From positions 62,001 through 126,000 of the forward strand of contig NZ_OAOQ01000008.1 of NCBI RefSeq assembly GCF_900207575.1: a DNA stretch of 64,000 nucleotides. The letters are read 5' to 3'. This DNA comes from Cereibacter ovatus. Its GTDB lineage: Bacteria > Pseudomonadota > Alphaproteobacteria > Rhodobacterales > Rhodobacteraceae. Position 1 is the first letter of the stretch; the number at the start of each line of letters is the position of its first letter. Both the position numbers and the translations under genes were made by a program. Shown piece after piece: positions 25,453 to 33,339 of this stretch. The notes below the pieces were generated by a model. It saw only the letters and a list, made by a program, of their open reading frames with translations, had not been told where the DNA came from and ran no database searches.

Positions 25453-26654
25453 CTGTCGTTCATCCCGCCACTCGGGTCAGGGGTCTGCTCAAGCGTTGCC
25501 ACCTCAAGCATGTCGCCGGGCTGAAGCAGCGTATCGGGGCTGGCCGCGATCACGGTGACGCCCTCGGGGCCGCGCCGGCGCAGACGATAGACCATGCCGG
25601 CGCCGGTCATCTCGGCCGCTTTCGCCTGCCCGCCAAAGACGGCGACAAAGCGGCGTGCCTGATCCATGTCGACACGGATTTCGGCAATGTCAGCATCGAT
25701 TTCCGCCAGCGCCGTGGCCACCTCACCCGCCCGAAGGACCGTTGCGCCCTGCTTGCCGGCCTCGGCATCCGAGATCGTCTTGCGCGCCTGCGCCTCAAGC
25801 GCGACCGCTTCAAGTTCGTCGGCCCGGTATCCCGCCTCGCTGACGCGCAGATCGAACATGCGCTGGTTCAGGGCAAGGCCGCGCTCGGCCAGTTTCAGCT
25901 GGCCATCCAGTTCTTTTTGCGTCGCATCAAGCTGGCTGCGGATCAGTTGCTGACGCTCGGAATAGGCGCCGGCTTCCTCTTCGGCCAGACGGCGCGTCGC
26001 ATCGATGGCCGCAAGCCGAAGGGTAAGTTCCTCGTCGCGCGCCGCACGCAGGGCTTCCTGCGCCTCGGCCAGGGCGCCGGCCGCGGCGCCAAGGGTGGTC
26101 CTGGCCTCATCCGGCACGGTGATTTCGGCCAGCCCGTCACGCTCGGCGACAAGCCTTGCCCGTTCGACCAGAAGGCCCGCCAACTGCGCCCGCAGCAGCG
26201 CGTGACGGGCGGTTTCGCTTTCGACGCGCATACTGGCGCTGAGATCGTCCGACAGCGTGGATGCGCCGGTTCCCCGTGCCAGGGCAAGCGCCCCGGCCAC
26301 ATCCAGACCCGGCTGGAACGGATAGGCGCCCGGCGCGACGACCTGCCCGCCCACGATCACCGGGCGGTATTCCGCCACCTCAACCGTGGCCGAGGTGGAC
26401 CCCTCGAACACCTCCGAGAGTTGCTGCTCAAGCGAGGATTCCAGTTGCGCCGGCGACAATCCGGCCGCCTCGACGCTGCCAAGGATGTGCATGGTGATGG
26501 CGCCGTCAAGCCTGACGCGATAGGTGCGGGTCAGTTCGGGATGCGACAGCACCGAGACATCGACAAGATCGCCGGGCCGGATGGCATATTCTTCCGCCCT
26601 TGCCGCCGCGCCCGCAGACAAGGCCGCGCAGAACGCAAGTATTCCGGGAATCAT
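25449..26654 (-). CDS. Polysaccharide export protein (Wza/OMA family)
   Basis: 401 residues. A signal peptide is followed directly by the Poly_export domain (YAIRPGDLVDVSVLSHPELTR, residues about 24-105) and an SLBB-like segment (VIVGGQVVAPGAYPF). Then comes a long coiled coil of about 180 residues and a second SLBB-like end. It forms or joins the outer-membrane/periplasmic channel for EPS. No lipobox Cys is seen, unlike classical Wza. ATG 26654 is chosen because GGAG lies 5-6 bases upstream; a GTG at 26669 lacks a site. First gene of an eight-gene operon running to 16550. Confidence 0.85.
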   Translation of the reverse strand: MIPGILAFCAALSAGAAARAEEYAIRPGDLVDVSVLSHPELTRTYRVRLDGAITMHILGSVEAAGLSPAQLESSLEQQLSEVFEGSTSATVEVAEYRPVIVGGQVVAPGAYPFQPGLDVAGALALARGTGASTLSDDLSASMRVESETARHALLRAQLAGLLVERARLVAERDGLAEITVPDEARTTLGAAAGALAEAQEALRAARDEELTLRLAAIDATRRLAEEEAGAYSERQQLIRSQLDATQKELDGQLKLAERGLALNQRMFDLRVSEAGYRADELEAVALEAQARKTISDAEAGKQGATVLRAGEVATALAEIDADIAEIRVDMDQARRFVAVFGGQAKAAEMTGAGMVYRLRRRGPEGVTVIAASPDTLLQPGDMLEVATLEQTPDPSGGMNDR

Positions 26655-27116
26655 GAATGCTCCACGCACAAAGAATCTCGATGTTAAAACGCTAAATCAG
26701 TTATGATTGAACGCTTTCACACTCGTGCCAGTGTGTCAACCGGCGCGGCCGGCGCTGTCGGATAGGTCGCGGGCGGGCGCAGGCGGCCGCCCCGAAAAAG
26801 GGCCGGGCGCCCTTGATCCGCCCGGTTTCCTTGCCGATGGCGGACAGGCCATGGCCACGGCCGGACGCGCGGGCGAACCGGCTTGATCGGCAGGCCGGGT
26901 GGCGACGGCAAGCCCCCTGCAATCGGGCCGGGGATCGGGGCGTCCATCCCCCGGCGGCGCGCGGGGGGATGGAGGTCGCGCGGGACGTGGGCCATGACAC
27001 AGATCAAGGCGGGGCGTTTTCTGTCGCTTATCGTGACCTTTCACCATGATCCGGCGGGGGAAGGCCCTTGCCGAAGGACGCAGGCCGCGGACGAACGACG
27101 GAAGTGGAGGACAGCC
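26655..27116. other. Divergent promoter region between the EPS operon and the cytochrome/reductase operon
   Basis: 462 bp without a convincing gene. The EPS side (26665-26720) is AT-rich and should hold the operon promoter. It is bounded by a 6-bp inverted repeat CACACT / AGTGTG with a 6-nt spacer (26718-26735), a possible operator. The rest is GC-rich. On the other side GGAGG at 27106-27110 is the cytochrome ribosome-binding site. Confidence 0.5.
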
Positions 27117-28760
27117 ATGTTTGAACAGGCGTCAAGGCCGCGGCGACGCGGCGCAAACCGCGCTTTCGGGGTGCTTCTTGCGGGGGTGGCGGGCTTTGTC
27201 GTCCTGACCTCGCCGGTCACATGGTCGCTGACCCATCCGACGCGCGACGTGGCCGATGCCGGCCCTGCCGATCTGGACAACGGCCAGCGGATCTTTCTGG
27301 CCGGCGACTGCGCCACCTGCCACGCCACCCCGGGCCAGCCCGACCAGACGAAGCTGGGCGGCGGGCGGGTGCTGGACACCGCCTTTGGCCGGTTCCACAT
27401 GCCCAACATCTCGCCCGATCGGGTGGACGGCATCGGCGGCTGGACGCTTGAGCAGTTCACCCGTGCCGTGCGCGAGGGGGTTGGCCCGGGCGGGATCATG
27501 CCGGACGGGCAGAACCTGTATCCCTCGTTTCCCTACACCTCGTATCAGCGGCTGAACGCCAATGATGTGCGCGACATGTATGCCTATATCATGTCGCTTC
27601 CGCCCGTGGCGGGGCAGGTGCCCGGGCACGAGCTGAAATTCCCCTACAACATCCGCCGCGGCATCGGCGTCTGGCGTCTGGCGTTCCTTGACGGCCAGCC
27701 CCTGCCGGATGCCCCCGCCACCCAGACCGCCCCCGATCCGCATCAGGCGGTGCTGGCGCGCGGGCGCTATCTGGTGGAAGGCGCGGGCCACTGCGCCGAG
27801 TGCCACTCGCCGCGCAGCTTCATGGGCAATGTGATCGCGGACAGCCGCTATGGCGGCGGGCCGACCCCCGACGGCCACGGCCATTTCCCCAACATCTCGC
27901 CGGACGAGACCGGGATCGGCTTCTGGTCGGTCAATGCCATCGCGAACTATCTGGAAACCGGCATCAGCCCGATCGGCAAGAAAGCCGGCGGCGACATGGA
28001 AGAGGTGATCCTGAACACCGCGCAGCTTCCGCGCGAGGATCGCCTTGCCATGGCGATGTATCTGAAAACCGTGCCGGCGGTGGATGCCCCCGGCCCCGGC
28101 CGCCCCGAACCGAACCGCACCCCGACCGTGGTCATGCTGGACCGCCCCGCCGGCAAGGCGCCGGTGCTGCCGACATCGCCCGCCGCGGCGCTGGCGGATG
28201 CCAAGGTGGTGCATGTGGTGACGACAAAGCCGCTGTTCCTTGATCCCGGCCGCATCGGCACAGCGGGCGCCGAGGATGGCAAGCTGCTGGGCGGTGCCCG
28301 TCTTGCGGTGCTGGCGCGTGATGGCGACCGGATTCAGGTCCGGCTGGATGGCTGGCAGGCGGTAGGGGCCGAGCAGGTCTTTTACGCCGAACGCGGCCAG
28401 CGCATCCTGCTGGCGGTGCTGGGCGATGCCGCCATGGCCGCGGTCAGCCGCGAAGCGCCGGTGGACGATCCCGCCACCGGGCAAGCCTGGGCGCAGGCCA
28501 GCCTGACCGGCTGGATCGACGGGCAGGGGCTTCATGCCGATCTTCCGGCGCTGTGGGGCTATGCGGGCGATCTGTTCAACGCCAGTTGCGCCACCTGCCA
28601 CAGCCTGCCGCACCCCGACCGCTATCTGGCGAACCAGTGGATCGGCAATCTGAACGCGATGAAGCGGTTCACCTCGCTGGGTGACGACCAATATCGGCTG
28701 CTGCTGGCCTATCTGCAAAACCATTCCCGGGATGTCGGACCGCAGGCCGGGGCCGAGTGA
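27117..28760 (+). CDS. Hybrid triheme cytochrome c with a TorC-like C-terminal domain
   Basis: 547 residues. A basic N-terminus and one membrane helix (about 17-37) act as signal or anchor. Two cytochrome c domains follow with heme sites C65-C68-H69 and C226-C229-H230, of the kind found in diheme subunits of membrane alcohol/gluconate dehydrogenases. From about residue 360 the protein changes to a beta-rich segment and then a third heme domain (C491-C494-H495) followed by QWIGNLNAMKRFTSLGDDQY, which matches the C-terminal domain of TorC. Classical TorC has a tetraheme NapC-type N-domain instead. It should pass electrons to the reductase encoded 61 bp downstream. The start has GGAGG 6 bases upstream. 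Confidence 0.82.
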   Translation: MFEQASRPRRRGANRAFGVLLAGVAGFVVLTSPVTWSLTHPTRDVADAGPADLDNGQRIFLAGDCATCHATPGQPDQTKLGGGRVLDTAFGRFHMPNISPDRVDGIGGWTLEQFTRAVREGVGPGGIMPDGQNLYPSFPYTSYQRLNANDVRDMYAYIMSLPPVAGQVPGHELKFPYNIRRGIGVWRLAFLDGQPLPDAPATQTAPDPHQAVLARGRYLVEGAGHCAECHSPRSFMGNVIADSRYGGGPTPDGHGHFPNISPDETGIGFWSVNAIANYLETGISPIGKKAGGDMEEVILNTAQLPREDRLAMAMYLKTVPAVDAPGPGRPEPNRTPTVVMLDRPAGKAPVLPTSPAAALADAKVVHVVTTKPLFLDPGRIGTAGAEDGKLLGGARLAVLARDGDRIQVRLDGWQAVGAEQVFYAERGQRILLAVLGDAAMAAVSREAPVDDPATGQAWAQASLTGWIDGQGLHADLPALWGYAGDLFNASCATCHSLPHPDRYLANQWIGNLNAMKRFTSLGDDQYRLLLAYLQNHSRDVGPQAGAE

Positions 28761-28821
28761 TGCGCCCCCCTGTCACCGCGGACCACCGCCCGACCCTCGA
28801 CGACCAGAGGAGACCCCTTTG

Positions 28822-31293
28822 ATGACCACGATCCCAAGCCCCCGCAAAGGCGGCCTGTCGCGCCGCGGCTTCCTGTGCCAGACCGCGGCCGCCGCCGCCC
28901 TGGGCGCCACCGTCCCGCTTCCCCGCGGCGCAGCCCTTGCGCAGGACGCAGCCGGGTCCGAGATCCTGACCGGCAGCCACTGGGGCCTGTTCCGCGCCAC
29001 GGTCAAGGACGGCCGCGCCGTGGCCATCCACCCGTGGGAAGGTGATCCCTGGCCCTCGGCGCAGCTGAAGGGCGTGCTGGATTCGATCTATTCGCCCAGC
29101 CGGATCAAATATCCGATGGTGCGCCGGGCCTGGCTGGAACAGGGGCCGGGCGCCGATCCGGCGGGCCGCGGCACCGGCGATTTCGTCCGCGTCAGCTGGG
29201 ACGAGGCGATTTCGCTTGTTGCCCGCGAACTGGTGCGGGTGCGCGATACCCACGGCCCCGAGGCGATCTTTGGCGGCTCTTACGGCTGGAAAAGCCCCGG
29301 GCGGATGCACAACTGCCAGACGCTGCTGCGGCGGCTTTTGAAGCTGAACGGCGGCTTTACCAGCTCGATGGGGGATTATTCCACCGGGGCGGCGCAGGTG
29401 ATCCTGCCCTATGTCACCGGCTCGATCGAGGTTTACGAACAATGCACCGCCTGGCCGAATGTGGTCGAGAACACCGAACTGATGGTGTTCTGGGGCGCCA
29501 ACCCGCTGCGCAATTCGGAAATCTGCTGGCAAATCGCGGATCACGGCGCCTTCGTCGGGGTGGACGGGCTGAAGAAAAAGGGCACCCGCGCCATCTGCAT
29601 CGACCCGGTCCGAACCGAGACCGCGCAGTATCTGGATGCCGAATGGATCGCGCCCCGGCCGCAGACCGACACCGCGATGATGCTGGGCATCGCCCACACG
29701 CTTTACAGCGAAAACCTGCATGACGCGGATTTCCTTGCGAAATACACCACCGGATTTGATCGCTTCCTGCCCTATCTGCTGGGCGAAAGCGACGGCACGC
29801 CCAAGACCGCCGACTGGGCGTCAAACCTGTGCGGCATCCCGGCCGACACCATCCGCGATCTGGCGCGGCGCTTTGCCGCCAACCGCACCATGCTGGCGCT
29901 TGGCTATTCCACCCAGCGCCAGCACCATGGCGAGCAATCCACCTGGATGCTGGTGACGCTGGCCTGCATGTTGGGCCAGATCGGCCTGCCGGGGGGCGGT
30001 TATGGTCTCAGCTATCACTATGCCAGCGGCGGGGCGCCCACGCATCTGTCACCGATCCTGCCCAGCATCACCGACACGCCCGGCCAGTCGGCCGGCGGCG
30101 GGGCGGCCTGGCTGTCGGCGGGGGGGACGGTTTCCATCCCGGTTTCCCGGCTGGTCGAAACGCTGCTGAACCCCGGCGCGACGATGGATTACAACGGCAC
30201 GAAGATCACGCTGCCCGCGCTGAAGCTGGCGTGGTGGGCCGGCGGCAACCCGTTCTCGCACCATCAGGACCGCAACGAGATGGTTCGGGCCTGGCAGGCG
30301 CTGGATACCTTCATCGTGCAGGATTTCCAGTGGACGGCCACCGCGCGCCACGCCGACATCGTGCTGCCCGCCACCACATCCTATGAACGCAACGACATCG
30401 AACAGGTGGGCGATTACGCGCTTAGCCATATCGTCGCCATGCGCAAACTGATCGAGCCGCTGCACGAAGCGCGGTCGGATTATGACATCTTCACCGCGGT
30501 CGCGGACAAGCTGGGCTTTGGCTATGCCTATACCGAGGGCCAGACCGAAATGGACTGGATCCGCAGCTTCTATGAGGCGGCGATGATCGAGGCGCGGGCC
30601 AAGGGCATGGAAATGCCGGTGTTCGACGTGTTCTGGAACAGCAATCAGCCGCTGGCCTTCCCGCTGTCCGAAGACCAGCGCCAGTTCGTCCGCCATGCAA
30701 GTTTCCGCGCCGATCCGCTGCTGAACGCGCTTGGCACCCCCAGCGGCAAGTTCGAGATCTTCTCGCGCGCGGTTCAGGCGATGGGGTATGACGACTGCCC
30801 GCCCCATCCGACATGGCTGGAACCCGTCGAGCGGCTGGACGGCCCCACCGCGCGCTATCCGCTGGGGGTGGCCGCCAACCATCCGGTGAAGCGGCTTCAT
30901 TCGCAACTGTGCGGCACCGTCCTGCGCGAGGATTACGCCATCGCCGGGCGCGAGCCCTGCTGGATGAACCCCGCCGATGCGGCGGCGCGCGGGTTGCAGG
31001 ACGGCGATCTGGCCCGCGCCTTCAACGACCGGGGCCAGATCCTTGTCGGCATCCGCATCACCGACGAGATCCGCCCCGGCGTGGTGCGCATCGACGAAGG
31101 CGGCTGGTATGACCCGGCCGACCCCCGCACCCCCGGCAGCCTGTGCCGCTATGGCGATGTCAACGTGCTGACCACCGGCATCGCCACATCGCGGCTGTCG
31201 CAGGGCAACTGCGGCCAGACGGCCGTCTGCGAGGTCGAGAAATTCCAGGGCGTCCCGCCCGAGGTGACGGTGTTCGTCGAACCGGGCGCCTGA
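28822..31293 (+). CDS. torA: TMAO/DMSO-type molybdopterin reductase (TorA-like)
   Basis: 823 residues. A Tat signal (SRRGFL at 13-18, then an Ala-rich segment) exports the folded protein to the periplasm. Mature features are those of the DMSO-reductase family without an iron-sulfur cluster: GSHWGLFRA, SYGWKSPGRMHNC and the molybdenum-ligand Ser187 in GDYSTGAAQ. Length and motifs fit TorA/DorA/BisC enzymes, which reduce TMAO, DMSO or related oxides to bis-MGD-bound product. No TorD-type chaperone and no TorR/DorR regulator is visible nearby. The start ATG has AGAGGAG about 10 bases upstream. The symbol is by family; the true substrate is not proven. Confidence 0.88.
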   Translation: MTTIPSPRKGGLSRRGFLCQTAAAAALGATVPLPRGAALAQDAAGSEILTGSHWGLFRATVKDGRAVAIHPWEGDPWPSAQLKGVLDSIYSPSRIKYPMVRRAWLEQGPGADPAGRGTGDFVRVSWDEAISLVARELVRVRDTHGPEAIFGGSYGWKSPGRMHNCQTLLRRLLKLNGGFTSSMGDYSTGAAQVILPYVTGSIEVYEQCTAWPNVVENTELMVFWGANPLRNSEICWQIADHGAFVGVDGLKKKGTRAICIDPVRTETAQYLDAEWIAPRPQTDTAMMLGIAHTLYSENLHDADFLAKYTTGFDRFLPYLLGESDGTPKTADWASNLCGIPADTIRDLARRFAANRTMLALGYSTQRQHHGEQSTWMLVTLACMLGQIGLPGGGYGLSYHYASGGAPTHLSPILPSITDTPGQSAGGGAAWLSAGGTVSIPVSRLVETLLNPGATMDYNGTKITLPALKLAWWAGGNPFSHHQDRNEMVRAWQALDTFIVQDFQWTATARHADIVLPATTSYERNDIEQVGDYALSHIVAMRKLIEPLHEARSDYDIFTAVADKLGFGYAYTEGQTEMDWIRSFYEAAMIEARAKGMEMPVFDVFWNSNQPLAFPLSEDQRQFVRHASFRADPLLNALGTPSGKFEIFSRAVQAMGYDDCPPHPTWLEPVERLDGPTARYPLGVAANHPVKRLHSQLCGTVLREDYAIAGREPCWMNPADAAARGLQDGDLARAFNDRGQILVGIRITDEIRPGVVRIDEGGWYDPADPRTPGSLCRYGDVNVLTTGIATSRLSQGNCGQTAVCEVEKFQGVPPEVTVFVEPGA

Positions 31294-31464
31294 CCGGCGC
31301 GGCCCGCCCCGCACCGGTCAGGGCAACGTCGTGCTGCCTTGACCGGCGCGGGGGCCGCCCGGCCCGGGGCGCTGTTCTGGACAAGCGGCCGGATGGGCCT
31401 ATTCGCGGTTGCGGGGCGCCCAGCCCGACCCGTTGCGCAAAGGTGGCGCCCCCATGCAGGGGCG

Positions 31465-32352
31465 TCAGCCGTCAAGGCGGCAGGACGGCAGCCCCTTCCC
31501 CCAGGTCTGAAGATAGGCGGCGACCTTGCCGGTGGCATTGTCGCGCACCACCGTCTTGCGGCCGATCACCGAGGCGAGGATGGCTCCGTGCAGCCGGTCG
31601 GTCACCACGGTTTGGCCCTCGGCCAGACGCGCGGCCGCGGTTTCGACCTTGGCCCGTGCCAGCCGATCCCGCAGCGCAGGCGCGGCCGCCGCGGGCGCCA
31701 GCGCCAGTGCCGCCTTGCCCGCCCGGTTCAACCAGCGCAGCCGCGGCAGATCGGCCCAGTCCCAGCTGTCGCCGGCGTCGATCCGGGTGCCGCTGGCCGC
31801 TGCCTCGCGGTCGCGCCGCAACAGCCGGGTTTCGTCGCGGATCGGCGCGCCCACCGGCAGACGCAGCCCATGGGCGGCATCAGGCGCCAGCAGTGGCCGT
31901 TCTCCCAACAGCCGGGCGACAACGGCCTGACTGTGGGCCTCGCGTGCGATCAGGGTCACATTGCCATGCGCCGCCAGAACCTTGCGCGTCGGTTCAAGCG
32001 CCTCGTCAAGCCCGGCGACGCTGAAGGGCAGTTGCACGATCCGGTTGCCCGCCATCGCGGCGATGACACGCAGGCGCATGTCGTGGTGGCGGGAATAAAG
32101 GCCGCCGAAATTGCCCCCGCCCAGCAGAAACACCGTCCCGCCACCGATGCGGCGGCGGCAGGTGTCGGGGTCAAAGCCGCGCAAGGTTGCCGTATAGGCC
32201 GGCGCCGTGCCGAACAGCCCGCCAAGGATCTGCCGCGTGCCCAGCCAGATCGCCGCATCGCCGGGGTTGTGATACAGCGGATAGTCGATCAACGCATAGC
32301 GCCCGCCATCGACCAACGGCCTCAGCGCGCTTTCAAGCAGGCCGGTCAGCAT
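31465..32352 (-). CDS. Polysaccharide pyruvyl transferase family protein
   Basis: 295 residues. It starts with YALIDYPLYHNPGDAAIWLG and has the glycine-rich VFLLGGGNFGGLY and a C-terminal DRLHG motif, the marks of the PssK/ExoV pyruvyltransferase family. It would ketal-link pyruvate from PEP to a sugar, adding negative charge to a polymer. ATG 32352 overlaps the upstream stop by 7 bp; ATG 32379, nine residues longer, is an alternative. It forms an operon with the GT25 gene. It lies apart from the main EPS operon but most likely serves the same or a second surface polysaccharide. Confidence 0.82.
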   Translation of the reverse strand: MLTGLLESALRPLVDGGRYALIDYPLYHNPGDAAIWLGTRQILGGLFGTAPAYTATLRGFDPDTCRRRIGGGTVFLLGGGNFGGLYSRHHDMRLRVIAAMAGNRIVQLPFSVAGLDEALEPTRKVLAAHGNVTLIAREAHSQAVVARLLGERPLLAPDAAHGLRLPVGAPIRDETRLLRRDREAAASGTRIDAGDSWDWADLPRLRWLNRAGKAALALAPAAAAPALRDRLARAKVETAAARLAEGQTVVTDRLHGAILASVIGRKTVVRDNATGKVAAYLQTWGKGLPSCRLDG

Positions 32353-33170
32353 CCTTGCGGCCCCGCGGTCCTGATCCATTCGGCGCCTGACAGGGCCAGA
32401 ACCGCGGGCAGGGCGGGCGTGACCGGGCCGCTGTCGGGCCAGCTACGCCCGCGGGGGCGGATGCCGGCGATCCTGCGCCCGGCCTGAACCCCCAGATTGG
32501 CCAGCAGGCGCCGCAGATGGCCGCCCTTCTGCACCCGCCCGGCGGCGATGGCGCTTGTGTCGGCATGATCCGCGGCCGCCCCGCCAAGCGCCGGAACCGC
32601 GATCTTCACGCAGGCGCCATGTTCCCACCAATAGGTCAGCTGATTGTCCACCGGGCGCGAGAACGGCACCCACCGCATGACAAGCTGCGCCGCCGCGGCG
32701 CGGGTGATGGCATAGCCGATGGTGCAGGGCGGCATCCGGCGCGGCAGGATCGCGCTGACCCCGGCTGCCCCGGCCGCCGTCCGGTTCGAGTGGCACAGCT
32801 TCAACATGTCCCAGTCCACCGGCATCGCCGCCAGTGCCGCCAGCTGCGCGCCGGCGCCGGGCCGCAACCTTGCGTCATCCTCCAGCACGATGGCCACCGG
32901 CGCCGGGCCGCGGGCGATCCGGTCCCACACCAGCAGATGCGACAGCGTGCAGCCGATCTCGGCCGGGGTAAGCGGGCGTTTGTAGCGGGGTGCCCCTTGC
33001 GTCAGTTTGTGCCGGATCTCGGCCGGCACGGCATGGCCATCGACCGCGGCCATCCGCGAAAAGCGCAGGCCAAGCGCGTCCAGATGGTCCGAGATTGCGG
33101 CCATACGGTCGCCCGCGCGGTCAAGGTTGATGACATGGATTGGCCAGATCGGCCCCAAGGTAGAAAGCAA
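32346..33170 (-). CDS. Family 25 glycosyltransferase
   Basis: About 274 residues. The N-terminal IHVINLDRAGDRM and the later VLEDDA (donor/metal site) are signatures of GT25 enzymes of lipooligosaccharide and EPS synthesis. A TSAIA-like tail and basic C-terminus follow. No ATG is well placed: TTG 33170 with GGAAAGGG upstream puts the conserved strand at residue 12, while a TTG at 33293 would add 41 residues unlike the family. So the start is uncertain. It overlaps the pyruvyltransferase gene by 7 bp. Confidence 0.78.
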   Translation of the reverse strand: MLSTLGPIWPIHVINLDRAGDRMAAISDHLDALGLRFSRMAAVDGHAVPAEIRHKLTQGAPRYKRPLTPAEIGCTLSHLLVWDRIARGPAPVAIVLEDDARLRPGAGAQLAALAAMPVDWDMLKLCHSNRTAAGAAGVSAILPRRMPPCTIGYAITRAAAAQLVMRWVPFSRPVDNQLTYWWEHGACVKIAVPALGGAAADHADTSAIAAGRVQKGGHLRRLLANLGVQAGRRIAGIRPRGRSWPDSGPVTPALPAVLALSGAEWIRTAGPQGC

Positions 33171-33339
33171 AGAGCCCTTTCCCGGTGCAGGAAGCAGCGT
33201 TGACTTGGCTTGGCGGACGGGCTGCGCCCATGACGCCACAGGCCGGCGAAGGATGAACGATGCCTTTATGATCGATGCCGGGCGCAGCGGCAATGCGTTT
33301 TCCCGGCTGGCCGGCCCGACGATCGCGGCGCGGTGCCGG

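Noticed and set aside
27132-28724. A 530-codon minus-strand frame opposite the hybrid cytochrome
   Set aside because: Antisense shadow of a gene with three CxxCH sites and a clear start signal.
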